Shown: piece by piece, positions 20,673 through 33,868 of the stretch
How the letters are laid out: each line of letters opens with the position of its first letter
How positions within the stretch are numbered: the stretch's first letter is position 1
Origin: Sebastes aleutianus
Taxonomy: Eukaryota; Chordata; Actinopteri; Perciformes; Sebastidae
DNA: 64,000 nt
NCBI GenBank assembly: GCA_916700875.1
Contig: CAKAKS010000062.1
Span: 10,585,960 to 10,649,959, forward strand
Direction: 5' to 3'
Translations under genes and position numbers: made by a program
Notes under the pieces: model-generated
The model's database searches: none
What the model was told of the DNA's origin: nothing
The model's input: the letters and a program-made list of their open reading frames with translations, nothing else

Positions 20673-23600
20673 GTGAGCAGGGTCTGAATTTAACCTTTGT
20701 CCTCACCTGCCACTGTGGCAGGTCACTGAACATTTCTACAGGCCACTCATGTTTTCTGGCTGCCACTTCTGAAATCTAGGTAGAAAGCTTTAAAACTGTA
20801 AATACTGAGTCAGTGGTACCAGACTGAAGAATTATGGAATATATCATGTAACCTTAATCCATGACACTTCATTTTACAGGTCTGCAAATTTCATGGTAAT
20901 TAGGTGATAATTAGCAAGTTACCTATTTGAAATTTATTTGGAAATACTGCCAAATTACCCCAATATTTACCTCAAAATTGATAGAAAATTACTTTATTAT
21001 ATACATAATTTAATAATTATATGCTAAAATAGTATATAATGGTTAAAATAGGCTTGAGAAGAGGCGGCTCTTCATCCGAGGTGGAAAACCAAAACTAATA
21101 GAAGACTCTTCTCATCAGGCACAGATCTCACCATTTCGTGACTTATTGTCTAAACAAATGCAACCTAGTAGCTCATGTCATGATTCAGGGAGTTTTTTTT
21201 TTTTATTTTTATGAAATGAAGTTATTTGCTAATAATTATCTTTTTCCCTGCAGACATGGAAATAAAGCAAAACAATTAACTTTGTATTCTTTTCCTGGAA
21301 ATGTATTAAATAAATTACCAGCTATTGAGAAATAGCGGACCTGTAAAATGAAGAGTTATCATATATTTAATTTAGGCTTTAGAATTGCTTTTTAAAAATG
21401 ATATTTCTTAATATAAGGAAAACCTGTCTGCAGTGGTGGCAGGTTACCTGAAATGTTCACCTGCCACAGCCAACATTTACCCTGTATTTGGCAGGTGGCA
21501 GGTGCTAATTTCATTCCCTGGCGGTGAGGAATAACTTGTTTTATCTTACCTGAATATGAAGCTTTCCTTAACACACACCTAGCTGTAACTTATAATACAC
21601 CATCCAGCCAAATAGTGCAATGATTATCTCCCAGCATTTCCTGTCTTAAGTACTTTTTTAGGATTTACCAGAAAGTATTCATGGAAAATAAATCATCCTG
21701 TTAATTTCCCTTGATGCCCAGGCTTTATTTGCCCTCACATCTCTCTCCCTCCTCCCTCTGTCTCTGCTGTACAGTCAGTGAGGAAGTCTTTTGCCTTGTC
21801 TGGCATCAGCGGGGTGCTGAAGTGTTCTCCGGGGGCCTTGAGAGAGCTGCTCCGACAGGACCACAGAGTCTCTCTGCATTTTACAGCTTCCCTACTGGGT
21901 GAGAAATAGTAGAACATGCAGCATGGGATTAAGATGTGAAGGAAGGACTAGCAAGAATGATTAGCAAGGACTGGGCTTTCATCTCTCACCTGTTCTCTCT
22001 CTGTTGGCACAGCTGATAAGTCCTAGTGTGGGTATGTGTTTGGAAGGTTACTTAACAGAAAGTGTGACTGAGCATTGCACAGATCCTCCATTCAATATTG
22101 ACCATAACTAACCAGCACTGGTTGTTCTGGACATCTTGCTGGCTTGAGTTTGCTAGTATGAGCTTCCGTCTTGCTCCACTGGGTCAGTCCATAGTGGTGC
22201 TCATGCTGCAGTCACATCGCAGATTTTCTGCAAGGTCAGACTGAACAACCGAGACAATAGATTTTATCACATTACCTGAGCAGCACGACACAGAGGTATT
22301 CACAATATTCAACATAATACAGTTATATTAAAAATAAATTCACACAGATAATAGAGTTGACCTGCTTTTCTTTCATTTTATAGGCATAATGAAAGTACAC
22401 TCTTGCCATCTGTGGTTCAAACCAATACATTGTATTCATTAAGTACAGGGTATTACATTTAGTTCCTGTTGATATAATTGATGTTCGTTTTTCCTGACCG
22501 CTAGATTAAATCAAATGCGAAATTGTATTGTCATTGCATAGTTTAATTATGTAAACTACTTGTTTCTGATTGTCTAAATACTGTCTAACTATTCTCTGCT
22601 GACTAAGCTATAAGCAGAGTATAAAACTGCATACCAATGCAATAATTACATATTATGATATGATTGAATCTATCTTGGATGTATAAAATCATCAATATTA
22701 TGACAACCACCTGGTAAAGTCATCATGCTTGCGTACAGGGAGAGTTGCTTTACTAGTCCTGTATTGTGGTTAGTACTTTTCGGCCAGGCCCAGTACATTA
22801 TCCTTGCCACAATGAATTATTAAGTCTCCCATAGGACATGTTATGAGGATAGCAGGTAAAAAGCACTAGTGTGTTAGTTTATAAAATTCTTACTCTACAG
22901 CTGCTATAAGTATACCACAGTGTGTTTTTTATGGAACCATCCTCATCACAGGATATTACAGATACTTACCTCCTCGCTGAATGAATTTCATGAGGTTATT
23001 GCAGCATGAAGTATTATGCCATTTGAGCTCTAATCAAATTAGGGAAATGAGAGGATATGTGGCAAAATGGTAAGCCGTTAAAAGCTCTGACCAATATAAC
23101 AAGACATTAAAAGAGCCATTACAGTGCCTGTGGGATGGTCTGCTGAACTGAGCTTCACCATGTGCCAATGAGAGCGTAATCCAATATAAAGTATGCCTTT
23201 CATCTCCCCCACCACACATTGTCCTTTTTTACATGCTTGTAGGGTAGTATTTACAGACTCAGCCATTACAATCATTTATTATTTTTAACACGCTTGCTTC
23301 GTGACATGACTTTTTTGCTGCTACATGTGTTGGAAATTCTATAAAACTAGGCCCTGAAACGCCAAGCCGACGAAGAAAAGGAATACTCGTACATGGAAAA
23401 GAAACTAACTAGGTTTAGAAGTATGGGAGCTTGACAAAACAGAGGATACAAGGTACAAGGAGATTCATATTGTTGAGTGTTGAGGTGTAATTGATCATAC
23501 TACAGTCTGTGTACCCAAATAGAACCTGTGTGACAGTCACAACAGTCACATCTACTGCATCTTGGGTTAACAGCCCTGACACACAAGCCGACGGTCAGCC

Positions 23601-26600
23601 GTCGGACAGTTTGGGGCCGTCGGGGAGCTAAGTGGTGAGTGAGAGTTGTGTGAAAATGGTCTGCAAATGCCGCTTTGTTTCATGTATGTATCATAACAAG
23701 GGCTTGTACTGTATATCCACAGTCCTCTGCCTTACGGTTGTGGAGAGTTATTTCCTCACGCAGGTGCACAATGTATGTGGTAGTTGGCTGTTGGCTGTCG
23801 TCACTGCGGTGTGTTCAAATGCAACTTGTCGGCCAAGACAAAGGTGAGGTGAGGCGACGCAGCAGTTGGCCGTCATCGCCTCTATTTCTTTAAAACAAAG
23901 CGGCGTTTGCCGACCATCTTCGCACCACTTTTAATCAACATTTAGCTTTATTCCAGATGGCCATGTTGTTGTGAAAAAATAAAAATTAGAAGAGCCTTCT
24001 GTGTGTGTCCTCTTGACTTTACTGGTTTGCTTGCTTTCCTCATGTCCGTTCCTCTTCTCGTGCACTGATTTGTTTAAGATGAACAGACAATCTGAGTGAT
24101 TTCTCTCACCGACGGGCTCCGCCACTGATCAACATGCTGAATCGTCTGAAAAACCTCAGGCACGGGCAGACTAGAGGTGACGATGCGAGAAACTAAACCG
24201 ACAGACGCTCACCGACGGCCCTAAACTGTCCGACGGCCGACCGTCGGCTTGGTGTGTCAGGGCCTTTAACCCAAAATGCAGTAGATGCGACATTTGTGAC
24301 TGTCACACAGGTTCCATTTGGTTACACAGACTGTACAGTATGATCAATTAGACCTCAACACTCAACAACATGAGTTCCTTTTTCATGTATGAGTATTCAT
24401 TTTTTAGCTTCCTTTTTCTTTTAATACCTCTGTGAGACCTCTGTATATCTCATTGGTTTTATGAAGCATGCTCTTTAAATCTAGCCTGTCATTTCTTTTC
24501 TGTCCTTAGGGATGCTTCACACCATGGAGGACCCAGCCACTCTGGAAAAGGTTGACCAAGGTGAGGAGATGCCTCTTTGTGGTTTGGATGATATGTGTGT
24601 GTGTGTGCGTGTATGCACCCATACACCCTACTCACATTACACTCACACAGACTTGTTATGTAGTTGTTATAATGCAGACAGTGTGAGAGTGCACACAGGC
24701 TATGAGTCACTCTTTATCTCAAAGACACGTACATGATAACTCTCTTCGTGACTGTGATAATGGTCACTGCTGGTTACTAAGGTGATCTTACATTTGCTCC
24801 ACATACCAGTTTCTAAATTTAACATTTTTGAAGGCTTTGACCTCATTTCATTGATATTCATTCACTGCTCCACTTTGCAGTACCTTTTCTCTTTGTATTT
24901 AATGATCAGTGTAGGCTGCTATATGCAGATTTGTTTGTCTGAATGTTGGCCTCTCAGTGAACTAGCTGTTTTTAGCGCACAGTCAGATTCGTCTAACTGC
25001 AGCGAAGTCCTCCAAAATGCAAAAATGTTTGGCTAAGTACAAATGACAGAATGATTTTATGGTAGCTGCCTCAAAATGCCTCGGGGACCACTTGCTGTAA
25101 TAGTTAGCAGAGTGCTTGAAATTTGACACTGCTTTTGCTCTTTGCACAGAGAATGTGGGAAGAACCCATTTTGAAACTCATTTGAGCCCTATAAATAATG
25201 CAGTCATAATGTATGTGCATGTGAGGAGAAATGAAGAAGGGGATGAGAAAACCAGGAATCGTCCAGAACCTTTCTTACATCAGCTAAGCAGTCATGTAAA
25301 GCAGCCAACGTAATGAGAGCTTTGGTTTTAGCTGAGAAGTACTGTAAACCTGCATATTGTCCTTATAACATCAGAACAGTGGGAAACTCCAGGGTCTGAA
25401 ATGTGAAGCCAATGCGGAAGTGCCTTAAACTTGCATTCTTTCTAATAGCCAGCAGGGGGCGACTCCTCTGGTTGCAAAAAGAAGTCTGATTGTATAGAAG
25501 TCTATGAGAAAATGACCCTACTTCTCACTTGATTTATTACCTCAGTAAACATTGTAAACATGAGTTTATGGTCTCAATCGCTAGTTTCAAGTCTTCTTCA
25601 ATACAGCATGATGTTCATTTAGTAAATTATGGTCCCATTTAGAGTCAAATAGACCATAAAGCAGGGCATGCTTTAGGGCGTGGCTACCTTGTGATTGACA
25701 GGTTGCTACCACGGCATTGGGAGTTGTCTGTGTTTTCGTCTTACAAATGAAAGTTAGTTATAACCTTTTTGGTCGCCTAAAAATGTCTTATGCAGCATTC
25801 GGTTGTGCTTAGCTCCAAGATGGTGGATGCCAAAATGCCAAACTGGAGGCTTCAAAACGGTAGTCCACAAACCATTGGGTGATGTCACAGTGACTACGTC
25901 CACTTATATACAGTCTATGCATCAGAAACAATATGGGCTATTGGTAGCATATAATGACTTCAGATCTAGTCCTATAATCCCTAAGGCACAACCCACGTTG
26001 TCACTGTTACTCACAAAATAAACATTGATTAAACAACATCCATTACTCATTGATATTAATAAATACAACAAACTATTATTTAGTTTTTTCTCTTTCTCAT
26101 AATTGCAGAGATTTTCCTATAGAAGTGTGAAACTGTACTGAACTGTGATGTTTATTTAATGAATGCTTCTCTTTGTTTTTTATGTTTGATGTTTGTGTCT
26201 GTGTAAACGCTTGCGTTTGTGTATGTTTGCGTGTGCCAGTGCTGGTTCAGCTGCTTTTGGAGCTCCAGTGTGAGCTGTCGTATCGCTTTGTTTTGGATGA
26301 GATACACAAACAGGTGAGTCGAACACATTTACAGACATATAGAGAAACACCTGCTCATCTACACATGCAGGCACAGGCAGAACACGCATCAACACCGTAA
26401 AATATTTAACAGCGCTTGTAAAATTGACAACATATCCTCCCAGGGCCGTTTGGCAAACAGACTGCGTGCTTTCCCCCCTCTTTCTGCTGTTGTGTCACCT
26501 CTGGGGGAGGCAGTAGTGGAAAAGCCCCATTCAGCTGCAGGTGGATAATAGTAAAGCTGTGTATACGGATGATGACAGAGGGGTATAACACCAGGTAGAG

Positions 26601-29600
26601 GTGCCGACAGGTCTCATATATGTTACTAGAATAGAGCCTGATTAGAATGTTTAAAGGAAAATACTGGAGTACTGGAAAAAGAAGCAGGTTATTTTTCTGA
26701 GTTCTGAAAAACAACTGAATTATAGATTAATATGTAAGAGATCTGGAGTATACATTGGGGTGTTGTAGTACTTATAGCTGGATTTATTTTAAACATAATA
26801 TAAAATGAAAATCATAGATATAATGGTGGAAGTCACATTTTTTTCATGCCTGCTGTGCTGCTACAATAATAACAACTATATAAGATGTATAGGACATATG
26901 CTGTGAAGCTTTAATGAATATGTGCCTTTACATTTTTGTATATCTATTGTTATCGATTTTGTGCACATCTCTGTCCAGCTGAGTGACCAGCTCTGTGTGA
27001 AGGGTTTCCAGCCCACCTTCAACTTCTTGGGGAACCTGGTGGAAGCCGTCCCCAGCGTGGCCCACAGTCTGGTGACTCAGTATGGTGAGACACTGCAACA
27101 GACACACAGTCGCATCTCACAGTTATATATACAGGCACTGGTGTACAAACAGCAGCGTGCATGCACCAAACGCTGCTGTTTTGAAATATAAGAGTCCACT
27201 TGGGTGTCAACATTGCTTTGTTAGAGGCAGGGCTGACCCGAATGTTTCGAAGTATCGACCGTTGCCATGGTATTCAACCTACAAATCATCATCTATTCGA
27301 ATGCTTCGTTTCTTCATTTTTTTTCATTTATTATTTATAAGTATGTAATAATAATGTATAAATCCCCAAATAGCCCATGAAATAAGGAATAATCCCACAA
27401 CATTATTTATTATTCATATTCAACATTAATTATTATTAGTTATTCTCAGAGGGATATCGCTGTTTGTTTTGTGTAGAGGTTTGTGTGTTTACAGTAGTGC
27501 GGCAGCGGCACTGTCCCGGGCACTGAAACAGGGGAGATGGAGACCGACAGACTGCTCTGCGAAGCTTCGAATACCTTTGAATATTTCACACCAAAGGTTC
27601 GAAGCCCAAAAAACAGTATTCGGGAAAGCCCAAGTTAGAGGCTCACAGCATTCTGCCTGGTCAAGTTTGTTGATACTGGATGTCGTGCTGCCACCCCATG
27701 TAAAGGCAGATGAGGTGGTTTGTCACTGTAAAACTTTTAAAAGGGATGTTGAAAAAAACAGGTTGATAAGCCGGAGTAGTGCAAAAAAAGTGATGTTTAG
27801 TAACAAAAAATTCAATGAAACTCCATTTAAACTAAATCAAAAGAACACCAAACAAAAGAAAACTGCAGCCTCACAGCAAGCTGTTCACTCTTCTCTCCCC
27901 TCTTACCTATCTCATCATACCTCTTAACAGTGCCCAGTCCCTCCCCTCTAAGAGGACATAACGAGGCAAACCTGGCTGCACTCTCTTTGATTGAGCTGCT
28001 GATCCACCCCAACATCCCAGGCAGAACAACAAAATCCCATGAACCCACAGAACAAACCAAACAAGCCTGAGTCATCCATACACACTACTTGACAATTTAT
28101 CAAATAAACTTAAACATTGGACTGAAATCAACAATTAAGCAGACACAAAACACCGTTCACCCCGGGGAACAGGGCCCAGTGAAAAGGGAGAAAGGCAGGC
28201 TTTTCACATTGGACAAAAGGGTGATGTATTTATTTATTTAGTTACTGAGATATTGGCATTTAGTGAGTTGCATATAGGGGTGGACGATATGGCCAAAATA
28301 TTCTATCACAATATCTAATTTTATGTCACGGTAATGGTATGTATCACGATACAGTAATTGTTCAGTGAATCCAATTAAGAAATGCTCAAAATAACCATAC
28401 CATACGTCATCACATTTGAATATATTCTTCTTTTATTTGGAACTTCCATACAAACAAAAACAATAGCCTCACATTAGACAACACTTGAGTTAAAAACAAA
28501 AGACTCAAAACAATAAAACTAAAATTCTTTCCAAATGGAAGCTTTATGGTTCCTGAAAACAATCATTTCAAGTCTTTTGAAGGTTAACAGGTGCAAATAA
28601 ATACCAGCCTGACTTGAGTCAGTGCAATAGCCTATACAAATCACACAAATTTGTATTTTAGAGTGTACCAAAAGAGAAAAGACTCTGACCTTTCCTGCAG
28701 GATTTGCTCATCTTTCATTTCAAAAAGTTGACACTGTCAAAATAAACTACAGCGTGCAATTGTCTGGTAATTATGTAGCCAGAGTTCTTCCTCATCTTGG
28801 GTAGGTTGGGATGCCTCCTCCTGCTCTACTCATGACTCTACTTCACTCTCTTCCTCCATGTCTGCCCAAATCACGTAACCTTGCGATGCAGCTGGATTTG
28901 CGAGATCTCGCAAGATTAGCTACCGCGGTGGAAACGGTATTGCCAAATATCTACCGGTGGACACATTTCTACCATTGCATGGTATATACTACCATATCTT
29001 TTACGGGGAGAACAGCAAATCCATAAAGACATTTGGTTTGGGTCGGTTTTATAAATGCAAATGAGTTCGGATCAGGTCAGATCTCAGATGGCTCATCATG
29101 CTGTCACACCTCTCATGTCTATCTTCTGTGCCATCTAAGAAACTGGATAGAAAAATAATACGACACACTGGGGCAATTCGCCTCATAAGCTGAGACCCAC
29201 ATATATATTAGAAATATTACAGTTCACCTTGAATGTAAGAGAAGGATATGAAAGAATATTTAATTTTCAGCATCCCTTGTTCTCTCTGCACAGGGATATC
29301 CACAATTTAATCACAACAGCCTATTTTGACCTTTTCAATTACATCCCTAATGCATAGAAATAGTTGTACTGTGTCCACTTTTTAAAAAATAGTCATCCAT
29401 ATTCCTTCTGCTTCTGAGAAATGTGAAAAAGTCACAAAACTGTATTTTTCATATCCTTTCCCCTGCACTTTCTCAATTCAATCTCTCCAGCGGCGATGAC
29501 CTTTTCAATTACGCCCCAGCTGCATTGAGATATCCGTGCGGCGTCCATACTTAAAATTCTATCTGCATTGCCAATGCCATGCCAGCTTGCTGAAAAAAGC

Positions 29601-32600
29601 TACAAAAGTTACAAATACATGTTCATCCAACCTTTCCCCTGAAATTGCCCATATATATGGATATATTTATATGTTTTTGTACAATTCTGCAGTGTAGTGA
29701 TGCATAACGATTTAATCTCTCCTACAACTACCTGTAGGATGTCTGTCTCATACTGAACCATTACGCCTCTCTGTTTAATGGGCGCCGTTAATCAATGTCA
29801 AGTGTGTGTGTGTGTGTGTTGTATTGTGTTTGTGTCATGCCTGAATGCTTGTTTTTACAGGCGAGAGTAGATGTAGCAGCAGGCAGCATAGTTATTTTAC
29901 TATGCTACGTGTGTCCACCTTCATGTATTTTTATGAGTTTAACAAGCTCCCCTGAACAGCCTATGGTGGTGGCGGCGGGTTGTTGTGATGCTGATGAGAG
30001 ATGCGGGCTGCCTCTATTGACTGTGTGTGCCTGTCTGCGGCCTGTCACTCAACAAGTCTCTGTGGGGCTGTTTGGACTAATGACAACAGCACGGCAATGA
30101 CAACACAAGCCCAGAGCACCCGACACATATCGCTCCCTCTCTGACTTGCTGTCTGCCTGTCTATCTAACTGATTAACCCCTCTGTTTTTCTCACCCCTAT
30201 GCTTTTCTCTGCCTGAATCTGTCTTTTATTCTCTCTCTCTTTCTCTGTGTATTGTCTTACTCCCTTAGGTCCTAACTGAGGATACAGACAAATGAGTGAG
30301 CAGGGAGGGAAGATGAAGCATTAATGAGTTAAGGAAAGAGGAAGGCAAGCAAAGATAACAAGGAGGGAAAGGAATATAGTACAGGTTGCAGTGTTTCTCA
30401 CAGGTTGAGATGATCAGAGGTCCAAAGTCCAACAGTGAAGTCATTAAGGACATAATATCTCTACACAGACTACACATTAATGCACCATTTTGGCAGATCA
30501 GTCTGCACTTTCAGCTTTATTTCTATGCAGACATTTGAAAGAAAAATGAATAAAAGTGGACCAAACGAATGCATTTTATTAGGGGGAAACACTGGAAGCT
30601 GAAAGTGTAAAAAGCCATAGAAAGGCTTAGTTAAGCAGGCTGAAGAAAGAGTGAAAAACAACAGAAGAATACTGTAGAAAGCAGATCACAAGACGAACAG
30701 AGAGTGGTACAGTAGTTCACAGCGTCACAGTGGGGCAGTAAAACAGTAAACAAGGCAAGCGGAAATTAACCTTTGTTTTTCTCTTTTTAGAGAAAGCAAA
30801 AGAAAAACGCTTTTTTGTTTCAGTTCTTTGTGCGTCTGTCTCTGTGTTTGTATTCATGTGTCATAGAATGTGGTGTTAACAATAGTAAGGCTTTTATTTT
30901 CCACCCATCCTTTTACCACTCTTAAATTGCGTTCTTCCATTTCCGTCCTCTGCTTGTGGAGGTCTTATCTCCCTCCTCTCCCCCTCTCCTTTCTTTGCTC
31001 TCTCCTCTCTTTATGCCTGGCTCTCATCTTGGCCGCCTCATATATTTTGGTTTAATCAAACATGTCTGGAAGCCTCTCCTACCTTACATCAGCTCCACGG
31101 AGCAGCTGGGTTCGGGCTTGGTTCTCCTACTCTGTCATCTCTTTCTCTCTCTCTTCTACACCCGCTGACTCTCTGTAGCTCTGTCTCCTTCCACCTCCAG
31201 TGCTGCCAGGCACTTAAACACTGTTTATTCCTCTGTTCTCAAAGACCCTCTTTGCTTCTCTTTCCTCTCTCTAGCCACTTCTGTCTCTCTGTCTGTGTCT
31301 CACCTTCCATCATGTGTACCCTTATTTTTCCTTTGATTCTGAAGTACTTATTATAGCTGTCATGCAAACACTCATGGTTATCTTACTCACAGTAAGATAA
31401 CCATAAGATAACCATGTAAAAATGGTGAGGAACATTTATGCACAAATTCACTTTTCTCATGATTTATAGATAAAGCCTATTCTGAATTGGGTCGTGATGG
31501 TTTATCATTTTTAAAAATAGGGTCCCCATAATAAAAGTTTGGGAAGCACTGATTTATAGTATATTCTTGATAATTTCTGAGATACAAAATGAGTTATAAA
31601 CATAGTTGATGATATCAGAGTGCTTTAGTTGTAGTTAAAAACTACATTTACAGAGCTACTTCCATTTGAGTCACTGTGAACCATGTAAATGTCTTCATTT
31701 CATTAGTACAGTTTGTTTGGACATTTCAGGGCAAAAACAATAGTGATGTTAAAGAGACTAATTCTTTGTCATCCTAAAGTCACATACTGTACATGCACAC
31801 AAATACTGTCGGCCATGTGCAACAAATCCACTCTGTATATGTATCTATAATTCCTCTCTCTCCATGTCTTACTTTTGTCCTTCTCAACTCTCTTTTCCCC
31901 TCTTTTTTTGTGACTCTTCAGTGGATGGCTCTCCCTCCCCACTTCTGTCTTATGCTCTCTCACTCTTTCTCTCTTTCTCTAACTCACCCTTTCTGCCTCT
32001 ACCTGTCTCCTCTTATCTTTCTCTTTTGCACCATCACTCTCTCCATGAGTGTCTCTCTATCATCTGTCTTTCTCTTTTTCCCCTTCTTTTGATTCTGGAT
32101 CATGCTCTCTCTGTCAGAGAGCCAAACCCGTGAGTCTCTAGCTCCTGTCTGCTGTGCTCAGAGGAGAAGAAGAGACTCCTGTCCTACGCCTATGTATTTT
32201 TTTAATCTCCCTTTCTCACTCTCTCTTCCGCCTGCCATTTCACTACGCTCTCTTCTCAATAGCCTATCTTCAATCCTTTAATCTTCATGGCAACTTTCCC
32301 TCCAGTGTTGGCTCTGCCATTGTCTGTCACAGCTAAAGCGGTTGTTCAGGTGAAACTCACAATCACACTTTGTTCCCAGCGGTTTGCTCCAATTCCATGT
32401 TGTCATCTCGCTGCTCTCATTGTTGTCTGTGCTTTCTTTCACAATATATTACCTTTAACTCTCTTCTGGATATCTTTGTCTGTTCCCCCTCATCTTAAAG
32501 GGTAACTTAGGTATTTTTCAACCTTTCCCATGATTTTGTGTCTAAGTGACTAATGGGGACAACAATTTTTTTTAATTGGTCCAGTATTGAGCAATCATTT

Positions 32601-33805
32601 TGCGAAATCTTGCAGCCTCACCCATATTGTCGAAATCAACTAAATATTCAGCCATGATATTGAAAATATTTTAGATAACACTAAGCTGCGCTTTCTGTAC
32701 TCCAACACAACAAACTCTTCCTTGCACTCCTCTCCCCACCTCTCACTCACGTTTCCACCATCATCTTTGTGCAACAAGTCACCTCTCGCAAGTTTTCAGA
32801 ATGAGACTTCTCCTTGAGCGAGACTTGGTTAGACTCAATAACAAACAGACCGGGTCTGGAGGCTTTTATTGCTTTATTGACAGAGACAGAGATAGTTTTT
32901 GAAAAGGGGAAAGAGAGGGAGTTGACATGCAGCAAAGGGCCACAGGTCAGATTTGAACCCCAGGCCGCTGCAATATGGACTTAGCCTTGATACATGGGGC
33001 GCCCACTCTACCAGGTGAGCTGCCACAGTGCCCCTTGTCAGACACTTTTAATAACAATCTGAGCCTGTCAGTGGCAAAAACAATCACCTTTAGTGGACGT
33101 AAATTGATTGTGCGCATTTGCCAGGATTACATTGCAGCCTGTTTCAAGGCTGCCTGCAACCGGCAGTGCTCCCACTCAATTCTGGATCAGTTTTAAAAAT
33201 TGTTGTCCCCATTAGCCACTTGGACACAAAAACATGGGAAAATAGGGTCCAGGTTGAAAAATACCAAAGTTACCTTTAACACGAGGACTGCCAGGCTCTT
33301 TAGGGGTACTATTTTCTTCAAATCCCACACTAAAGAGCGTCTGTATCCTTTTGTTCGTGGTGATGGGACATTAATGCCTCATCAGTCTCCCTCTCTTTGT
33401 GATGCCTCAGGCTATGCTGCTGTGTTTCCATAGCACAGCAATGACATCAGTCAATACGCAGCCCCCACACACCATACACAGCTAGAACCTACATAAATAA
33501 CTGGTATACTCTTAGCAGTGTAAAATGTGCTATTTTCATATCATATTTATTTTTTAGAAAAAACTATTTTCACTCCGCCACCCGATGCAGTAATAGTCCA
33601 TGGCGAAGCAAAAGTACCAGAACAAAATGTTGTTGTTGAAAGGCTAAATACCAACAAATATGGATTGAAGCAGAATATTTCATTAGATAAAAACAAAGTG
33701 TGAATTTTGGAAATGGTTACATCTACCTTTTTTCAATACATTTTGACTTTTGGACTGAAGACTTGAGACAGTTACAGAGAGAGGACGGAGCACCGCGTAG
33801 CTCAC

Positions 33806-33868
<63 letters not shown>

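Noticed and set aside
27469..27927. 152-codon plus-strand frame
   Set aside because: It crosses a MITE border and target duplication, ends in low-complexity Lys/Gln/Ser sequence, and has no recognisable domain.
31375..31403. Rho-independent terminator
   Set aside because: The hairpin has no U-run and the window is from a eukaryote.
32885..33034. tRNA gene
   Set aside because: A- and B-box-like blocks are present, but the cloverleaf is not intact and the sequence runs into a SINE body.
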